From assembly GCA_036389485.1 (NCBI GenBank), contig DASVPR010000026.1, forward strand, positions 1 through 64,000: a stretch of 64,000 nt of DNA, in the 5' to 3' direction. Position 1 is the stretch's first letter. Each line of letters begins with the position of its first letter. The position numbers and the translations under genes were made by a program. This document shows positions 18,701 to 26,577 of this stretch, one piece after another. The notes under the pieces were generated by a model. It ran no database searches. It had not been told where the DNA came from and worked only from the letters and a program-made list of their open reading frames with translations. Origin of the DNA: CADCVT01 sp036389485. Its GTDB lineage: Bacteria > Actinomycetota > Thermoleophilia > Solirubrobacterales > Solirubrobacteraceae.

Positions 18701-18767
18701 CGTGCTCGAGGGCGCGGTTGTCCCGTCGCGGTCGCTGCCGCGAGCGGGCCCCAGCCGCCTAGCCTCG

Positions 18768-20432
18768 TCACGCGACCCAGCGCCACGTCGCGAACTGCCC
18801 CGCGAAGAACGCGAGCAGCCCGGCGCTGACGAGCAGGCACGCCTGGCGGCGCCCGCCGCTGCCCGCTGCCCACACCGCGAGCCAGACCTGGCACGGGAAG
18901 GCGACGAGGAGGTAGCGCGGGACGGACGCGAGCGGCTCGTGCGGCGCGACGCTCGACACCGCGATCGCGAGCGTGGCGAGCACGTAGGCGCCGTACGCGG
19001 CCGGCAGCCGGCGGAAGGCGCCGACGCAGGCGATCGCGCCGAGGACGAGGAACGCGAAGTCGGTCAGGTTCGCGCCCGCGAGCTTCAACGGGTCCGAGAG
19101 CTGGCCCGCTTCCTGCAGGGTCGGGGTCGACAGGACCTGGCTTCCCGCGATCTCGCGAAGGCTGCGCCAGGCGTCCACGAGGCCGTCGACGGCGCCGAGG
19201 CCGGGGACGAAGTCGCGGTGCCAGTACTGCTCGTTCGCGTGCAGGGGCGCGAGCGCGTCGCCGTGCGCGCCGGTATAGGCCGCGAACGTCAGCAGGCCGG
19301 CCGGGACGAGCAGCAGCCACGCGGCCGACGGCTGGAGCGGGAACCGCGGGCGCAGGCGCGAGCCCACTCGCGGCCCGGTCGCCGGCCGGTCGCCGCGCGG
19401 CCCGTACAGGTAGAGGATCGCCAGCGGGACGAGCAGCAGCACTCCCGAGACCCGCGTCATCGCGGCGAGGCCGCCCGCGATGCCCGCGAGCCACCACCAC
19501 CCGCGGCGAGCGGCATAGAACGCGCCGACCGAGAGCGCGAGGAAGAGCGACTCGGTGTAGACCGCCGAGAAGAACAGCGCCATCGGCGAGAACGCGACGA
19601 GCAGCACGGCGAGCCCCGCCACCTCGCGCCCGCGCTCGAGCGCGACGAGCCGGTGGAGCAGGTAGAGCGCGACCGCGAACGCCACGACGGAGACGGCGAT
19701 GCCGATGACGAGCGTCGTCTCCGGCGAGCGGGCGCCCGCACGGACGAGCGTCGGGTAGAGCGGGAAGAAGGCCTCGAGCGACTCGTGCTGGCCATAGCCC
19801 GACTGCGCGATCGTGGCGTACGACGTGGCGTCGAACGCGGTGGCCGGCGCCGTCAGCAGGTCGCCGAGGCTGCCGAACGGTCGCGTGATCGGGGGCGGCT
19901 TCACCGTCGGCTCGGTGCCGACCTTCAGCACCGCGAGCACCCCTGCGACCCACACCAGCGCGCGCGAGGTCCAGAGGGCGTGCCAGACGCACCGCAGCGC
20001 GTCGCGCTGCTCCGCGTCGATCGTGACCGCGCGCGACCGCAGCCGCGACCGGCGCGTCGCGAGCGCGGCGGCGACCGTGACCGAGAGCGCCCCCGCGAGC
20101 GCGAGCAGCAGCGCCGCGGTCGAGCGGACCTCGCGCAGGGCGGGGTCGTCCGGCGGCGACCTGAGTCGCCACACGACGAGAGCCGCGGCGAGCACGCCGA
20201 CCGGCAGCGCCACCCATCCGAGCCGAGGCTCACGGAACGACCACGCCGCCGCGACGAGCACCACCGCGAGCAGCGCAACCCCCGGCCCGGCCGACCGAAG
20301 GCCGAGCCACCCGGCCCACGGCACGGCGAGGCCGGCGAGCAGCAGAGCGGCGGAGGCGCCCGCGACGACGACCGTCGCCGTCGCGGGCTCGGCGCCCGCG
20401 GCGCCGCGACGTGGCGCGCGGCGTCGACTCAT
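18768..20432 (-). CDS. PIG-V-like/GT-C multi-pass mannosyltransferase
   Basis: 554 aa with a dozen or so hydrophobic segments. Typical family parts are an acidic-aromatic loop after a membrane helix (FDATSYATIAQSGYGQHESL), FFPLYPTLVRAGA, and SPMALFFSAVYTESLFLAL. The last resembles the conserved luminal loop of PIG-V-type transferases, which use polyprenyl-phosphate sugars. About 170 N-terminal residues form an extra four-helix part. The start is ATG 20432, overlapping the stop of the DsbA gene (ATGA), so the two are coupled. The substrate is not readable. It is adjacent to the remnants of a GT2 gene and an inositol-phosphatase gene, which may once have belonged to one glycan cluster. Confidence 0.8.
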   Translation of the reverse strand: MSRRRAPRRGAAGAEPATATVVVAGASAALLLAGLAVPWAGWLGLRSAGPGVALLAVVLVAAAWSFREPRLGWVALPVGVLAAALVVWRLRSPPDDPALREVRSTAALLLALAGALSVTVAAALATRRSRLRSRAVTIDAEQRDALRCVWHALWTSRALVWVAGVLAVLKVGTEPTVKPPPITRPFGSLGDLLTAPATAFDATSYATIAQSGYGQHESLEAFFPLYPTLVRAGARSPETTLVIGIAVSVVAFAVALYLLHRLVALERGREVAGLAVLLVAFSPMALFFSAVYTESLFLALSVGAFYAARRGWWWLAGIAGGLAAMTRVSGVLLLVPLAILYLYGPRGDRPATGPRVGSRLRPRFPLQPSAAWLLLVPAGLLTFAAYTGAHGDALAPLHANEQYWHRDFVPGLGAVDGLVDAWRSLREIAGSQVLSTPTLQEAGQLSDPLKLAGANLTDFAFLVLGAIACVGAFRRLPAAYGAYVLATLAIAVSSVAPHEPLASVPRYLLVAFPCQVWLAVWAAGSGGRRQACLLVSAGLLAFFAGQFATWRWVA

Positions 20433-21133
20433 GCTCCGTCGCCGGCGGCCGCCTCGATCGCGGCACGGAGCTGCTCGGCGCCGACGGTCTTCGGCCGGCC
20501 GCCGCCACGGCTGACGAGGAACGTCGGCGTCCCCGGTACGGCGATCCGCTGCCCGATCGCGGTGTCCTCGCGCAGCCTGCGCTCGACGGCCGGATCGCCG
20601 CGCTGCTGGAGCGCGCGGTCGACGTCGAGCCCCTGAACGCTCGCGCCGACCTCGCGCAGGAACGCGTCGGTGACGTAGCCCGAGTTCTCGGGCCGCTGGC
20701 GGGCGTAGAAGCTCTCGGCGAAGTCCCACTGCCGGTTCTGCAGCCCCGCGGCCGCGGTCGCCTGCCCGGCCGGCACCGAGTCCGGCCCCAGGAACGCGAG
20801 CACGCGCATCCTCATCCGCACCCGCCCGGGCCGCACGAAGTCGCTCACGATCCCGGGCAGATCGCGCGTCGCGAACCGTGCGCAGAACGGGCACTGGAGG
20901 TCGAGGAACTCCTCTACCACGACCGGCGCCCCGGCCCGCCCGAGCCACGGCCCGTCCTGCGGGATGCCCGCGAACAGCGACGGCTCGCCTCGCGACGCAC
21001 GCTCCTCGTCGCCCGATTCGCCGAGCAGGACCGTGGCGAGCACCACGACCACCGCAACCACGAGGACCCCGCCGAGCAGGAAGAGCCGCCGCCTCGTCTC
21101 GTCATCCGAGCGCACCGCGGAATCATCGGCCAC
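20429..21133 (-). CDS. Membrane-anchored DsbA-family thioredoxin-like protein
   Basis: 234 aa from GTG 21133. An N-terminal helix (RRLFLLGGVLVVAVVVVLATVLLG) is followed by a thioredoxin fold with the redox motif CPFC in EEFLDLQCPFCARFATR and a cis-Pro loop in VPGTPTFLV. It belongs to the DsbA/DSBA-like oxidoreductases (thioredoxin_4 type) that act on exported proteins. The frame stays open through the repeat array upstream, but the GTG at 21133 is the last sensible start before it. It is coupled to the downstream mannosyltransferase. Confidence 0.9.
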   Translation of the reverse strand: MADDSAVRSDDETRRRLFLLGGVLVVAVVVVLATVLLGESGDEERASRGEPSLFAGIPQDGPWLGRAGAPVVVEEFLDLQCPFCARFATRDLPGIVSDFVRPGRVRMRMRVLAFLGPDSVPAGQATAAAGLQNRQWDFAESFYARQRPENSGYVTDAFLREVGASVQGLDVDRALQQRGDPAVERRLREDTAIGQRIAVPGTPTFLVSRGGGRPKTVGAEQLRAAIEAAAGDGA

Positions 21134-21154
21134 CGACCCGCGGAAAGCGGCAGA

Positions 21155-21259
21155 GGGGACTGTCCCCGCAATATGAAGGGGACTGTCCCCGGATTGTGAA
21201 GGGGACTGTCCCCGGTTTGTGAAGGGGACTGTCCCCGCAATGTGAAGGGGACTGTCCCC
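21155..21259. repeat. Five-copy palindrome array, exact 23-bp period (REP-like)
   Basis: The 13-base palindrome GGGGACTGTCCCC begins at 21155, 21178, 21201, 21224 and 21247, each exactly 23 bases after the last. The 10-base spacers are variants of GC/GG-A/T-AT-GTGAA, so each unit reads as a tetramer GAAG or GAGG followed by the hairpin. It lies between the start of the DsbA gene and the start of a RAYT transposase gene. Further copies are at 33046, 33069, 33102 and 52941. Confidence 0.9.
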
Positions 21260-21300
21260 CCGAGGGGGCGAGGTCTCGTCACGTGGGGGCTCGTGTGGGC

Positions 21301-21840
21301 GTGCCGCGAAAGCCACGGGCAGAGATCGAGCCGGGTCTTCATCACGTCTTCGCGCGCGGCAACAACCGCTGCGACGTGTTCCTCGACGACGTCGATCGCC
21401 GCGTGTACCTCGGGCTCCTCGTACAGGTCACGCGCCGCCGCGCGTGGCGCTGCCTCGCGTACTGCCTGATGAAGAACCACGTCCATCTCCTCCTCGAGAC
21501 GGTTCCGCCCCAGCTCGGCGCCGGGATGCGAGACCTCCACGGCCGCTACGCGCAGCACTTCAACCGCAGGCATCGGCGCATCGGCCACCTCTTCGGCGGC
21601 CGCTTCGGCGCCGTTCGCATCGAGGACGACGCACAGCTCTGGATGACCGTCGCCTACATCGCGCGCAACCCGGTGGATGCCGGCTACTGCCGCGCGGCCG
21701 ACGAGTGGCGCTGGAGCAGCCACGGCGCATCGACAACGCAGACGGCGGACCCGTGCACGGATCGTCCGCGACTGCTCGAGTACTTCGCGGCGTACGGCGG
21801 GCCGCCGGAAGAGCGCTACCGGGAGTGCGTCACGGGCTAG
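21301..21840 (+). CDS. REP-associated tyrosine transposase (RAYT, IS200/Y1-transposase family)
   Basis: 179 aa from GTG 21301; a GTG at 21283 would add six residues. Family marks: PRKPRAEIEPGLHHVFARGNN at the start, the metal-binding HxH in CLMKNHVHLLLE, then GHLFGGRF and YIARNPVDAGYC. The YIARNPV segment supplies part of the Y1 active site, with a tyrosine a short way before it. RAYTs are single-copy domesticated relatives of IS200/IS605 transposases that process nearby REP palindromes. That agrees with the palindrome array directly upstream. No inverted repeats of an insertion sequence flank it, so it is not an IS. Its stop shares CTAG (21837-21840) with the opposing gene. Confidence 0.92.
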   Translation: MPRKPRAEIEPGLHHVFARGNNRCDVFLDDVDRRVYLGLLVQVTRRRAWRCLAYCLMKNHVHLLLETVPPQLGAGMRDLHGRYAQHFNRRHRRIGHLFGGRFGAVRIEDDAQLWMTVAYIARNPVDAGYCRAADEWRWSSHGASTTQTADPCTDRPRLLEYFAAYGGPPEERYRECVTG

Positions 21841-22265
21841 GCCGCCCGATCCGCCATCTCCTCCGCCGCCAGCTGCGCGTCGAGGACGTGGTGCGGCTCC
21901 GCCCGGTCGTAGCGCAGGACCGTCGCGCCGGCGTCGGCGAGGACGGTCGCGGCGGCGCCGGCGAGCGGCACGCCCGCCGGGACCAGCGCGATGACCGGGA
22001 CGCCCCGGGTCGCCGCGAGCGCGACCTCGACCGGGATGTCGCGCTCCGGGCGGACGAGGTCGCAGACGACGACGGAGGCCGAGGAGACGCCCTCGATCCG
22101 GTCCGGGTGGATGCCGACCTCCTCCCCGGGCTCGGACACGACGGTCCGGTAGCCGAACTCCGCGAGGACCGCCGCGAGGCGCGCGTCGCGCCGGCGGCGG
22201 GTCGAGCCCTCGCCGAGAGAGGCGACGTAGGCGAGCGGGGCGGCGGGGGCGATGGCGAGGGACAT
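21837..22265 (-). CDS. Small hypothetical protein with nucleoside-deoxyribosyltransferase-like fold pattern (142 aa)
   Basis: The name is tentative. The pattern LAYVASLGEG, then SSASVVVCDLVRP, then VALAATRGVPVIALVPAG and ATVLRYDR suggests a Rossmann-like alpha/beta fold of the nucleoside 2-deoxyribosyltransferase type. There a Glu or Asp at the SDPVRPERDIPVEV-type loop would be catalytic (here PERDIPVEVAL). The start is ATG 22265. A shorter relative of its C-terminal half lies at 25268-25456. It diverges from the lipase at 22337 with a 71-base shared promoter gap. Confidence 0.6.
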   Translation of the reverse strand: MSLAIAPAAPLAYVASLGEGSTRRRRDARLAAVLAEFGYRTVVSEPGEEVGIHPDRIEGVSSASVVVCDLVRPERDIPVEVALAATRGVPVIALVPAGVPLAGAAATVLADAGATVLRYDRAEPHHVLDAQLAAEEMADRAA

Positions 22266-22336
22266 GCTGTCAGAGGGATCCCCGCGGAGGGCCACGTGAC
22301 GGCCGAAGTTGGACGCTTGACCGATACTTCCCCGCC

Positions 22337-23143
22337 ATGGCCACGAGGACGGAGTCGGAGGTGCAGGGCGCCCGCGGGCGGATCGTGGTGCACGAATGGC
22401 GCGGCGAGGACCCGCGGTTCGTCGCGCTCCTCTCCCACGGCTACGGCGAGCACGCCGGCCGCTACGAGCACGTCGCGCAGCGCCTGGTCGCCGAAGGCGC
22501 GGCCGTCTACGCGCCCGACCACCTCGGCCACGGGCGGTCCGAGGGGGAGCGCGTCCACGTCGACGACGGCGAGGACTTCAGCGCCGACCTGCACCGGGTC
22601 GCGGAGAAGGCGCGGGCGGAGCACCCGGGCCTGCCGGTCGTCCTGATCGGCCACTCGATGGGCGGCCTGATCGCGACCCGCTACGCCCAGAGGCACCCGG
22701 GCGAGCTGCAGGCGCTCGTCCTCTCCGGCCCCGCGGTCGGCGGCGCGCCCGAGCTCGAGATGCTCCTCACGCTCGAACCGATCCCGGAGGTGCCGATCGA
22801 CCCGGCCGTCCTCTCGCGGGACGCGACCGTCGGCCAGGCGTACATGGACGACCCGCTCGTCTGGCACGGCCCCTTCAAGCGCTCGATGCTCCAGGCGCTC
22901 GTGACGGCCGTCAACGCGGTGGCGGAGGGACCGAGCCTCGGCGACGTCCCCACGCTGTGGATCCACGGCGAGGACGACCAGCTCGTCCCGCTGGCGGCGA
23001 CGCGGCCCGCGATCGAGAAGGTCAAGGGCCCGAACTTCGAGGAGAAGGTCTACCCCGGCGCGCGGCACGAGGTCTTCAACGAGACGAACTCCGAAGAGGT
23101 CCTCGACGACGTGGTGGCGTTCGTGAGGCGGGCGCTCGGCTAG
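22337..23143 (+). CDS. Monoacylglycerol lipase-like alpha/beta hydrolase
   Basis: 268 aa, cytosolic type (no signal peptide). The catalytic triad is readable: Ser in VVLIGHSMGGLIATRYA, Asp in IHGEDDQLVP, His in YPGARHEVFNE. The early HGYGEHAGRYEHVA segment with HG forms the oxyanion hole and is typical of bacterial/mycobacterial monoglyceride lipases. It likely releases fatty acid from monoacylglycerol. A small gene follows 12 bases later on the same strand and may be co-transcribed. Confidence 0.92.
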   Translation: MATRTESEVQGARGRIVVHEWRGEDPRFVALLSHGYGEHAGRYEHVAQRLVAEGAAVYAPDHLGHGRSEGERVHVDDGEDFSADLHRVAEKARAEHPGLPVVLIGHSMGGLIATRYAQRHPGELQALVLSGPAVGGAPELEMLLTLEPIPEVPIDPAVLSRDATVGQAYMDDPLVWHGPFKRSMLQALVTAVNAVAEGPSLGDVPTLWIHGEDDQLVPLAATRPAIEKVKGPNFEEKVYPGARHEVFNETNSEEVLDDVVAFVRRALG

Positions 23144-23154
23144 CTTTCACCGGG

Positions 23155-23367
23155 ATGGCCACGCGCACCGTCCCGCCCAACGTCGCCCCGGGCTCGTTCA
23201 GCGTCCCCCGCCGCAACGCGGAGGGGTTCGACGAGCTGTGCCACCTGGTGGAGGAGGACGACTTCGACACCGCGCTCTGCGGCCAGGACGTGACCGGCTA
23301 CCCGTGGAACCCGCCGTGGCCGCTGTGCGAGGCGTGCCTGGCGATCTCCGACGGGCGCCAGAACTGA
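23155..23367 (+). CDS. Small cysteine-containing protein (70 aa), possible zinc-binding
   Basis: The protein runs MATRTVPPNVAPGSFSVPRR, then NAEGFDELCHLV. It has four cysteines, in ELCHL, TALCGQ, PLCEACLAI. The spacing with a final CxxC is like a small zinc ribbon but I do not recognise a named family. Co-transcription with the lipase (12-base gap) and with the peptidase (8-base gap) is likely. ATG 23155 is the only start that makes sense. Confidence 0.65.
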   Translation: MATRTVPPNVAPGSFSVPRRNAEGFDELCHLVEEDDFDTALCGQDVTGYPWNPPWPLCEACLAISDGRQN

Positions 23368-23375
23368 GCAGCGGG

Positions 23376-25280
23376 ATGAGGACCATCGCGCTCGTCACCG
23401 CGGCCGCGCTCGCGGTGGCGGCTGCGCCGGCGGAAGGCGCGAAGCGCAAGCGGACGAAGCGCCCCGCGCTGGCGGTCACCTCGATCGTCATCCCCGTCGG
23501 CCGCGCCGCGCTCGACCCGCAGAGGACGCTCACGCTCCGCGGCCGCATCGCCAACCGCGGCCGCCGGACGAAGCGCGTGGTCCTGACGTTCGCCGCCCGC
23601 ACGACGCGCGCGCGCCGCGGCAACGCCTACGCGCTCGGGGCGCGCAACGTGCTCGTCGTCCGCGGCCGCAGCGCGAAGCGGTTCCGGGTGACGGTGCTGC
23701 CCTCCGCACGCGTCCCGACGGGCCGCCGGCTGTACGTGACCGCGTGCGTCCGGCGCCGCGTGAGGGCGAAGGCGCGCTGCCGCACGTCGAGGCGCACGAT
23801 CGTGTTCGCCCCGCGCCGCGGCGAGGGGCCGCCGCGCGACCTGCCGCCCTCCCAGATCCCGCCCGCGCAGCAGCCCGCGCCGAACCCCCCGTCTGGCACG
23901 ACGCCCGCGCCGTCGCCCTACACGCCCGGCGCCCGCACCGCCGGCGACCGCCTCTTCCCCCAGATCGGCAACGGCGGCTACGATGCGCAGCACTACGACC
24001 TGGACCTCCAGTACGAGCCGATCATGGACCTCATCCTCGCCACCGCGACGATCGAGGCGAAGGCGACGCAGAACCTGTCCGAGTTCTCGTTCGACCTCCA
24101 GACCATGGACGCGGGCACGGTCAAGGTCGACGGCGCCGACGCGAACTTCACGCAGGAGGGCAACAAGCTGATCGTCACGCCGCCGAAGCCGATCGACGCG
24201 GGCCAGACGTTCACGACGACCGTCGGCTACGGCGGCATCGCCACGCCGTACCAGGATCCCGACGAGTCCTACGAGGGCTTCCTCCCCACGAGCGACGGCG
24301 CGTACGTCGTCAACGAGCCCATCGGCGCGATGACGTGGTTCCCCAACAACAACGTCCCGACCGACAAGGCGCTCTACGACATCACGGTCACCGTGCCCCC
24401 GGGGAGCACGGTCTTCGGCAACGGCCGGCTGGTGAGCATGGAGACGACGAGCGGCGGAGCGACCTGGCACTGGCGCGAGGACAGGCCGATGGCCAGCTAC
24501 CTCGTCACCGCCACCAACGGCGCCTTCTCGCGGACGACCGACACCAGCGACCCGGACGTCACCTACGAGTACGGCGTCGACCCGAGCTCGCCCGGCGGCA
24601 CGGTCGTCCCGCTGCAGGACCTCGAGCTGTCGCCCGACATCGTCGAGTTCTTCGAGGACACGCTCGGCGTGCCGTACCCGTTCAGCTCGTCGGGCGGCGT
24701 CAACGACATGCCGCCGGCCGCGCTCGCGACCGCGCCGTACGCGCTCGAGTCCCAGACGCGGCCGATGTACCTGATCAAGCCCGGCCCGACGACCGTCGCG
24801 CACGAGCTCGCCCACCAGTGGTTCGGCGACAGCGTCTCGCCCGCCCAGTGGGCGGACATCTGGCTGAACGAGGGACCGGCCGAGTTCTACTCGTGGCTGT
24901 GGGACGAGCGGGTCAACGACGCCGACACCACCGAGCAGAAGTTCGACGAGTTCTACGACGACCCGGACTTCGACTGGAGCGTCCCGCCCGCGAACCCGCA
25001 GGCCGACGAGATCTTCCTGAGCGACCCGATGTACAACCGCGGCGCGATGGTGATGGAGGCGCTGCGCGAGATCCTCGGCGAGCAGAAGTTCCTCGAGCTG
25101 AACAAGGCGTGGCTCGAGCGCCACGCCTACAGCCACGCCTCGACCGCCGACTTCATCGAGCTGTTCCGCGACGAGGGCGGCGCCGACCCGGGCCAGATGA
25201 ACCTGTTCTTCGCCCAGTGGCTCTACGGCCGCATCAAGCCGGCGATCAACCCCGACAACTTCGCGACCTACACGCCGTAG
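23376..25280 (+). CDS. Secreted M1-family zinc metallopeptidase
   Basis: 634 aa. A signal peptide (MRTIALVTAAALAVAAAPAEG) is followed by a basic all-beta module of ~150 residues (RRTKRVVLTFAARTT) and a Pro-rich linker (QIPPAQQPAPNPPSGTTPAP). The M1 peptidase part is next. The zinc site HELAHQW followed 18 residues later by the Glu in LNEGPAEF is the exact HExxH-X18-E pattern. The substrate-side GAMTW-type motif appears as PIGAMTWFPNN. A typical M1 C-terminal catalytic helical region follows (YNRGAMVMEALREIL). Aminopeptidase activity outside the cell is the best guess. Confidence 0.93.
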   Translation: MRTIALVTAAALAVAAAPAEGAKRKRTKRPALAVTSIVIPVGRAALDPQRTLTLRGRIANRGRRTKRVVLTFAARTTRARRGNAYALGARNVLVVRGRSAKRFRVTVLPSARVPTGRRLYVTACVRRRVRAKARCRTSRRTIVFAPRRGEGPPRDLPPSQIPPAQQPAPNPPSGTTPAPSPYTPGARTAGDRLFPQIGNGGYDAQHYDLDLQYEPIMDLILATATIEAKATQNLSEFSFDLQTMDAGTVKVDGADANFTQEGNKLIVTPPKPIDAGQTFTTTVGYGGIATPYQDPDESYEGFLPTSDGAYVVNEPIGAMTWFPNNNVPTDKALYDITVTVPPGSTVFGNGRLVSMETTSGGATWHWREDRPMASYLVTATNGAFSRTTDTSDPDVTYEYGVDPSSPGGTVVPLQDLELSPDIVEFFEDTLGVPYPFSSSGGVNDMPPAALATAPYALESQTRPMYLIKPGPTTVAHELAHQWFGDSVSPAQWADIWLNEGPAEFYSWLWDERVNDADTTEQKFDEFYDDPDFDWSVPPANPQADEIFLSDPMYNRGAMVMEALREILGEQKFLELNKAWLERHAYSHASTADFIELFRDEGGADPGQMNLFFAQWLYGRIKPAINPDNFATYTP

Positions 25281-25456
25281 CGCACGACCGTGGCGCACTC
25301 CTCCAGCAGCTCGGCGATCCAGCCGTCGATGCGCGCCCCCGCCGAGACGTGCGCGACGATCGGGACGCCGCGCGCCGCGGCGGCGACCACCGCGTCGGGG
25401 ATGCCGGCGTCGGCATCGACGTGCCATTCGAGCGGTGCGGAGTCGGCGGAGCGCAT
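25268..25456 (-). pseudogene. Truncated paralogue of the 142-aa gene at 21837
   Basis: 62 codons from ATG 25456. The last ~58 residues align with the C-terminal half of the protein encoded at 21837-22265: ARGVPIVAHVSAGARIDGWI matches TRGVPVIALVPAGVPLAGAA, and CATVVRYG matches GATVLRYD. The N-terminal half of the fold is absent. The frame continues upstream only as a shadow. It overlaps the last 13 bases of the M1 peptidase on the other strand. Expression of a half-size protein cannot be excluded. Confidence 0.5.
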
Positions 25457-25518
25457 GCCGCAGGTGTTCCCGCCGGCGCGCGCCGGACCGCGCGCCCTGG
25501 ACGGGTGATCGACCTCTT

Positions 25519-26352
25519 CTAGTGCCCGTCGTACACGACGATCGGCTCGCGCTGCTCGAGGTCGAGCTTCATGCGCCGCGCGACGATCCCCGTGATCGTC
25601 CACTCCACCACGCTGTGCGGCGCCTGGGCCGTCGGGCCGGGGTTGACGGGCACGACGAACGAGAACGGGAACTGGTGCGTCTGCCCGGCGGCCAGCTCCT
25701 GCGGGCCGGCGACCTCGACCTCGACGACGTCCTTGTTGCGCTCGAGCTTGTGGTCGTCGTCGTGGTAGCGGCAGTGGCGCGAGAGCTTGACCTTGACGGC
25801 CTGCGTCTTCACGTCCTCATCGGGCGTGACGGTGATGACGCCCTCGAGCGGCTGGTTCCCGCCCGCCGAGGCCGGCAGGTCCTCGAAGCCGACGCCGTCC
25901 TTCCCGGGCGGGATCGACCGCTTCTCGGAAGGGACCGCCGAGGCGGGAAGCCGCACCGGCATCCGGATGCTCGCCTTGGCGTCGAAGCCGCCCTCGCGGT
26001 CGATGTTCGCCCACGCCCACCAGCTGACGGCCTCGGCCGACTCCGGCGGCAGCCCCTCGGGCACGCGGAAGGTGAACTCGTGCTCGCCGGCCTGGAGCGG
26101 GAGGTCCTGCGCGTCCTCGTGCATGCTCACCGCGCGCCAGACGGTGTCCCACTCGTCGTCCTGGCGGTCCCACTCCTTCGTCAGGTAGTCGTTCACGCAG
26201 CGGATCCCGGCACGACCGCCGCGCGCCTTCTTGTCGATCTCGCCTTCGACGACGACCCGCACGCGCACCTCCCCGCCCGGCGTCGGCTCGGCGGGGTCGG
26301 CGGTCACGGAGAGCTTGGGGCGCTTGCCCTTGAAGATGTCGAGGAAGCCCAT
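25519..26352 (-). CDS. Arrestin-like protein, possibly Spo0M-related
   Basis: 277 aa, soluble. Two beta-sandwich halves are suggested: KLSVTADPAEPTPGGEVRVR, then HEFTFRVPEGLPPESAEA, and in the second half LSRHCRYHDDDHKLERN and THQFPFSFVVPVNPGP. This pattern (paired seven-strand sandwiches with a PGG turn) is that of arrestin-fold proteins such as Spo0M. The identification is by pattern only. The start ATG 26352 gives MGFLDIFKGKRPKL, a common opening for such proteins. A divergent small membrane gene starts 37 bases away. Confidence 0.5.
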   Translation of the reverse strand: MGFLDIFKGKRPKLSVTADPAEPTPGGEVRVRVVVEGEIDKKARGGRAGIRCVNDYLTKEWDRQDDEWDTVWRAVSMHEDAQDLPLQAGEHEFTFRVPEGLPPESAEAVSWWAWANIDREGGFDAKASIRMPVRLPASAVPSEKRSIPPGKDGVGFEDLPASAGGNQPLEGVITVTPDEDVKTQAVKVKLSRHCRYHDDDHKLERNKDVVEVEVAGPQELAAGQTHQFPFSFVVPVNPGPTAQAPHSVVEWTITGIVARRMKLDLEQREPIVVYDGH

Positions 26353-26388
26353 GGCGCGCGGAGGGTAGCGCCATGTACTCTCCGCGCC

Positions 26389-26577
26389 ATGGAAGACCTC
26401 TGGCTGATGATCCGGATCTTCTTGATCGTGCTCGCGTGGGGCGGCCTGCTGCTGCTCGCGGGGTACGGCCTCGAGATGGCGTCCCGCGCGTTCGGCCGCA
26501 GGCCTACCGCCGGGGCCGGGGCCGGGGCGCCCGCGGCGCCCCCGGACGACACGTCCGGTAAGCCCGCTTCGCCCTGA
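26389..26577 (+). CDS. Small single-pass membrane protein (62 aa)
   Basis: One membrane helix (LMIRIFLIVLAWGGLLLLAGYG) is followed by a short basic and Gly/Ala/Pro-rich tail. No family recognised. ATG 26389 starts it. The last 74 bases overlap the 3' end of the convergent esterase gene, in both cases a low-complexity tail, so either tail could be longer than the real protein. Confidence 0.5.
   Translation: MEDLWLMIRIFLIVLAWGGLLLLAGYGLEMASRAFGRRPTAGAGAGAPAAPPDDTSGKPASP

Noticed and set aside
21155..21259. A short CRISPR array
   Set aside because: The units are palindromes with 10-base, near-identical spacers and no cas genes nearby. CRISPR spacers are ~30 bases and unique. The RAYT explains it better.
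21283..21840. A complete insertion sequence of the IS200/IS605 family
   Set aside because: No end hairpins or TnpB next to it and no second copy. The protein has RAYT hallmarks.
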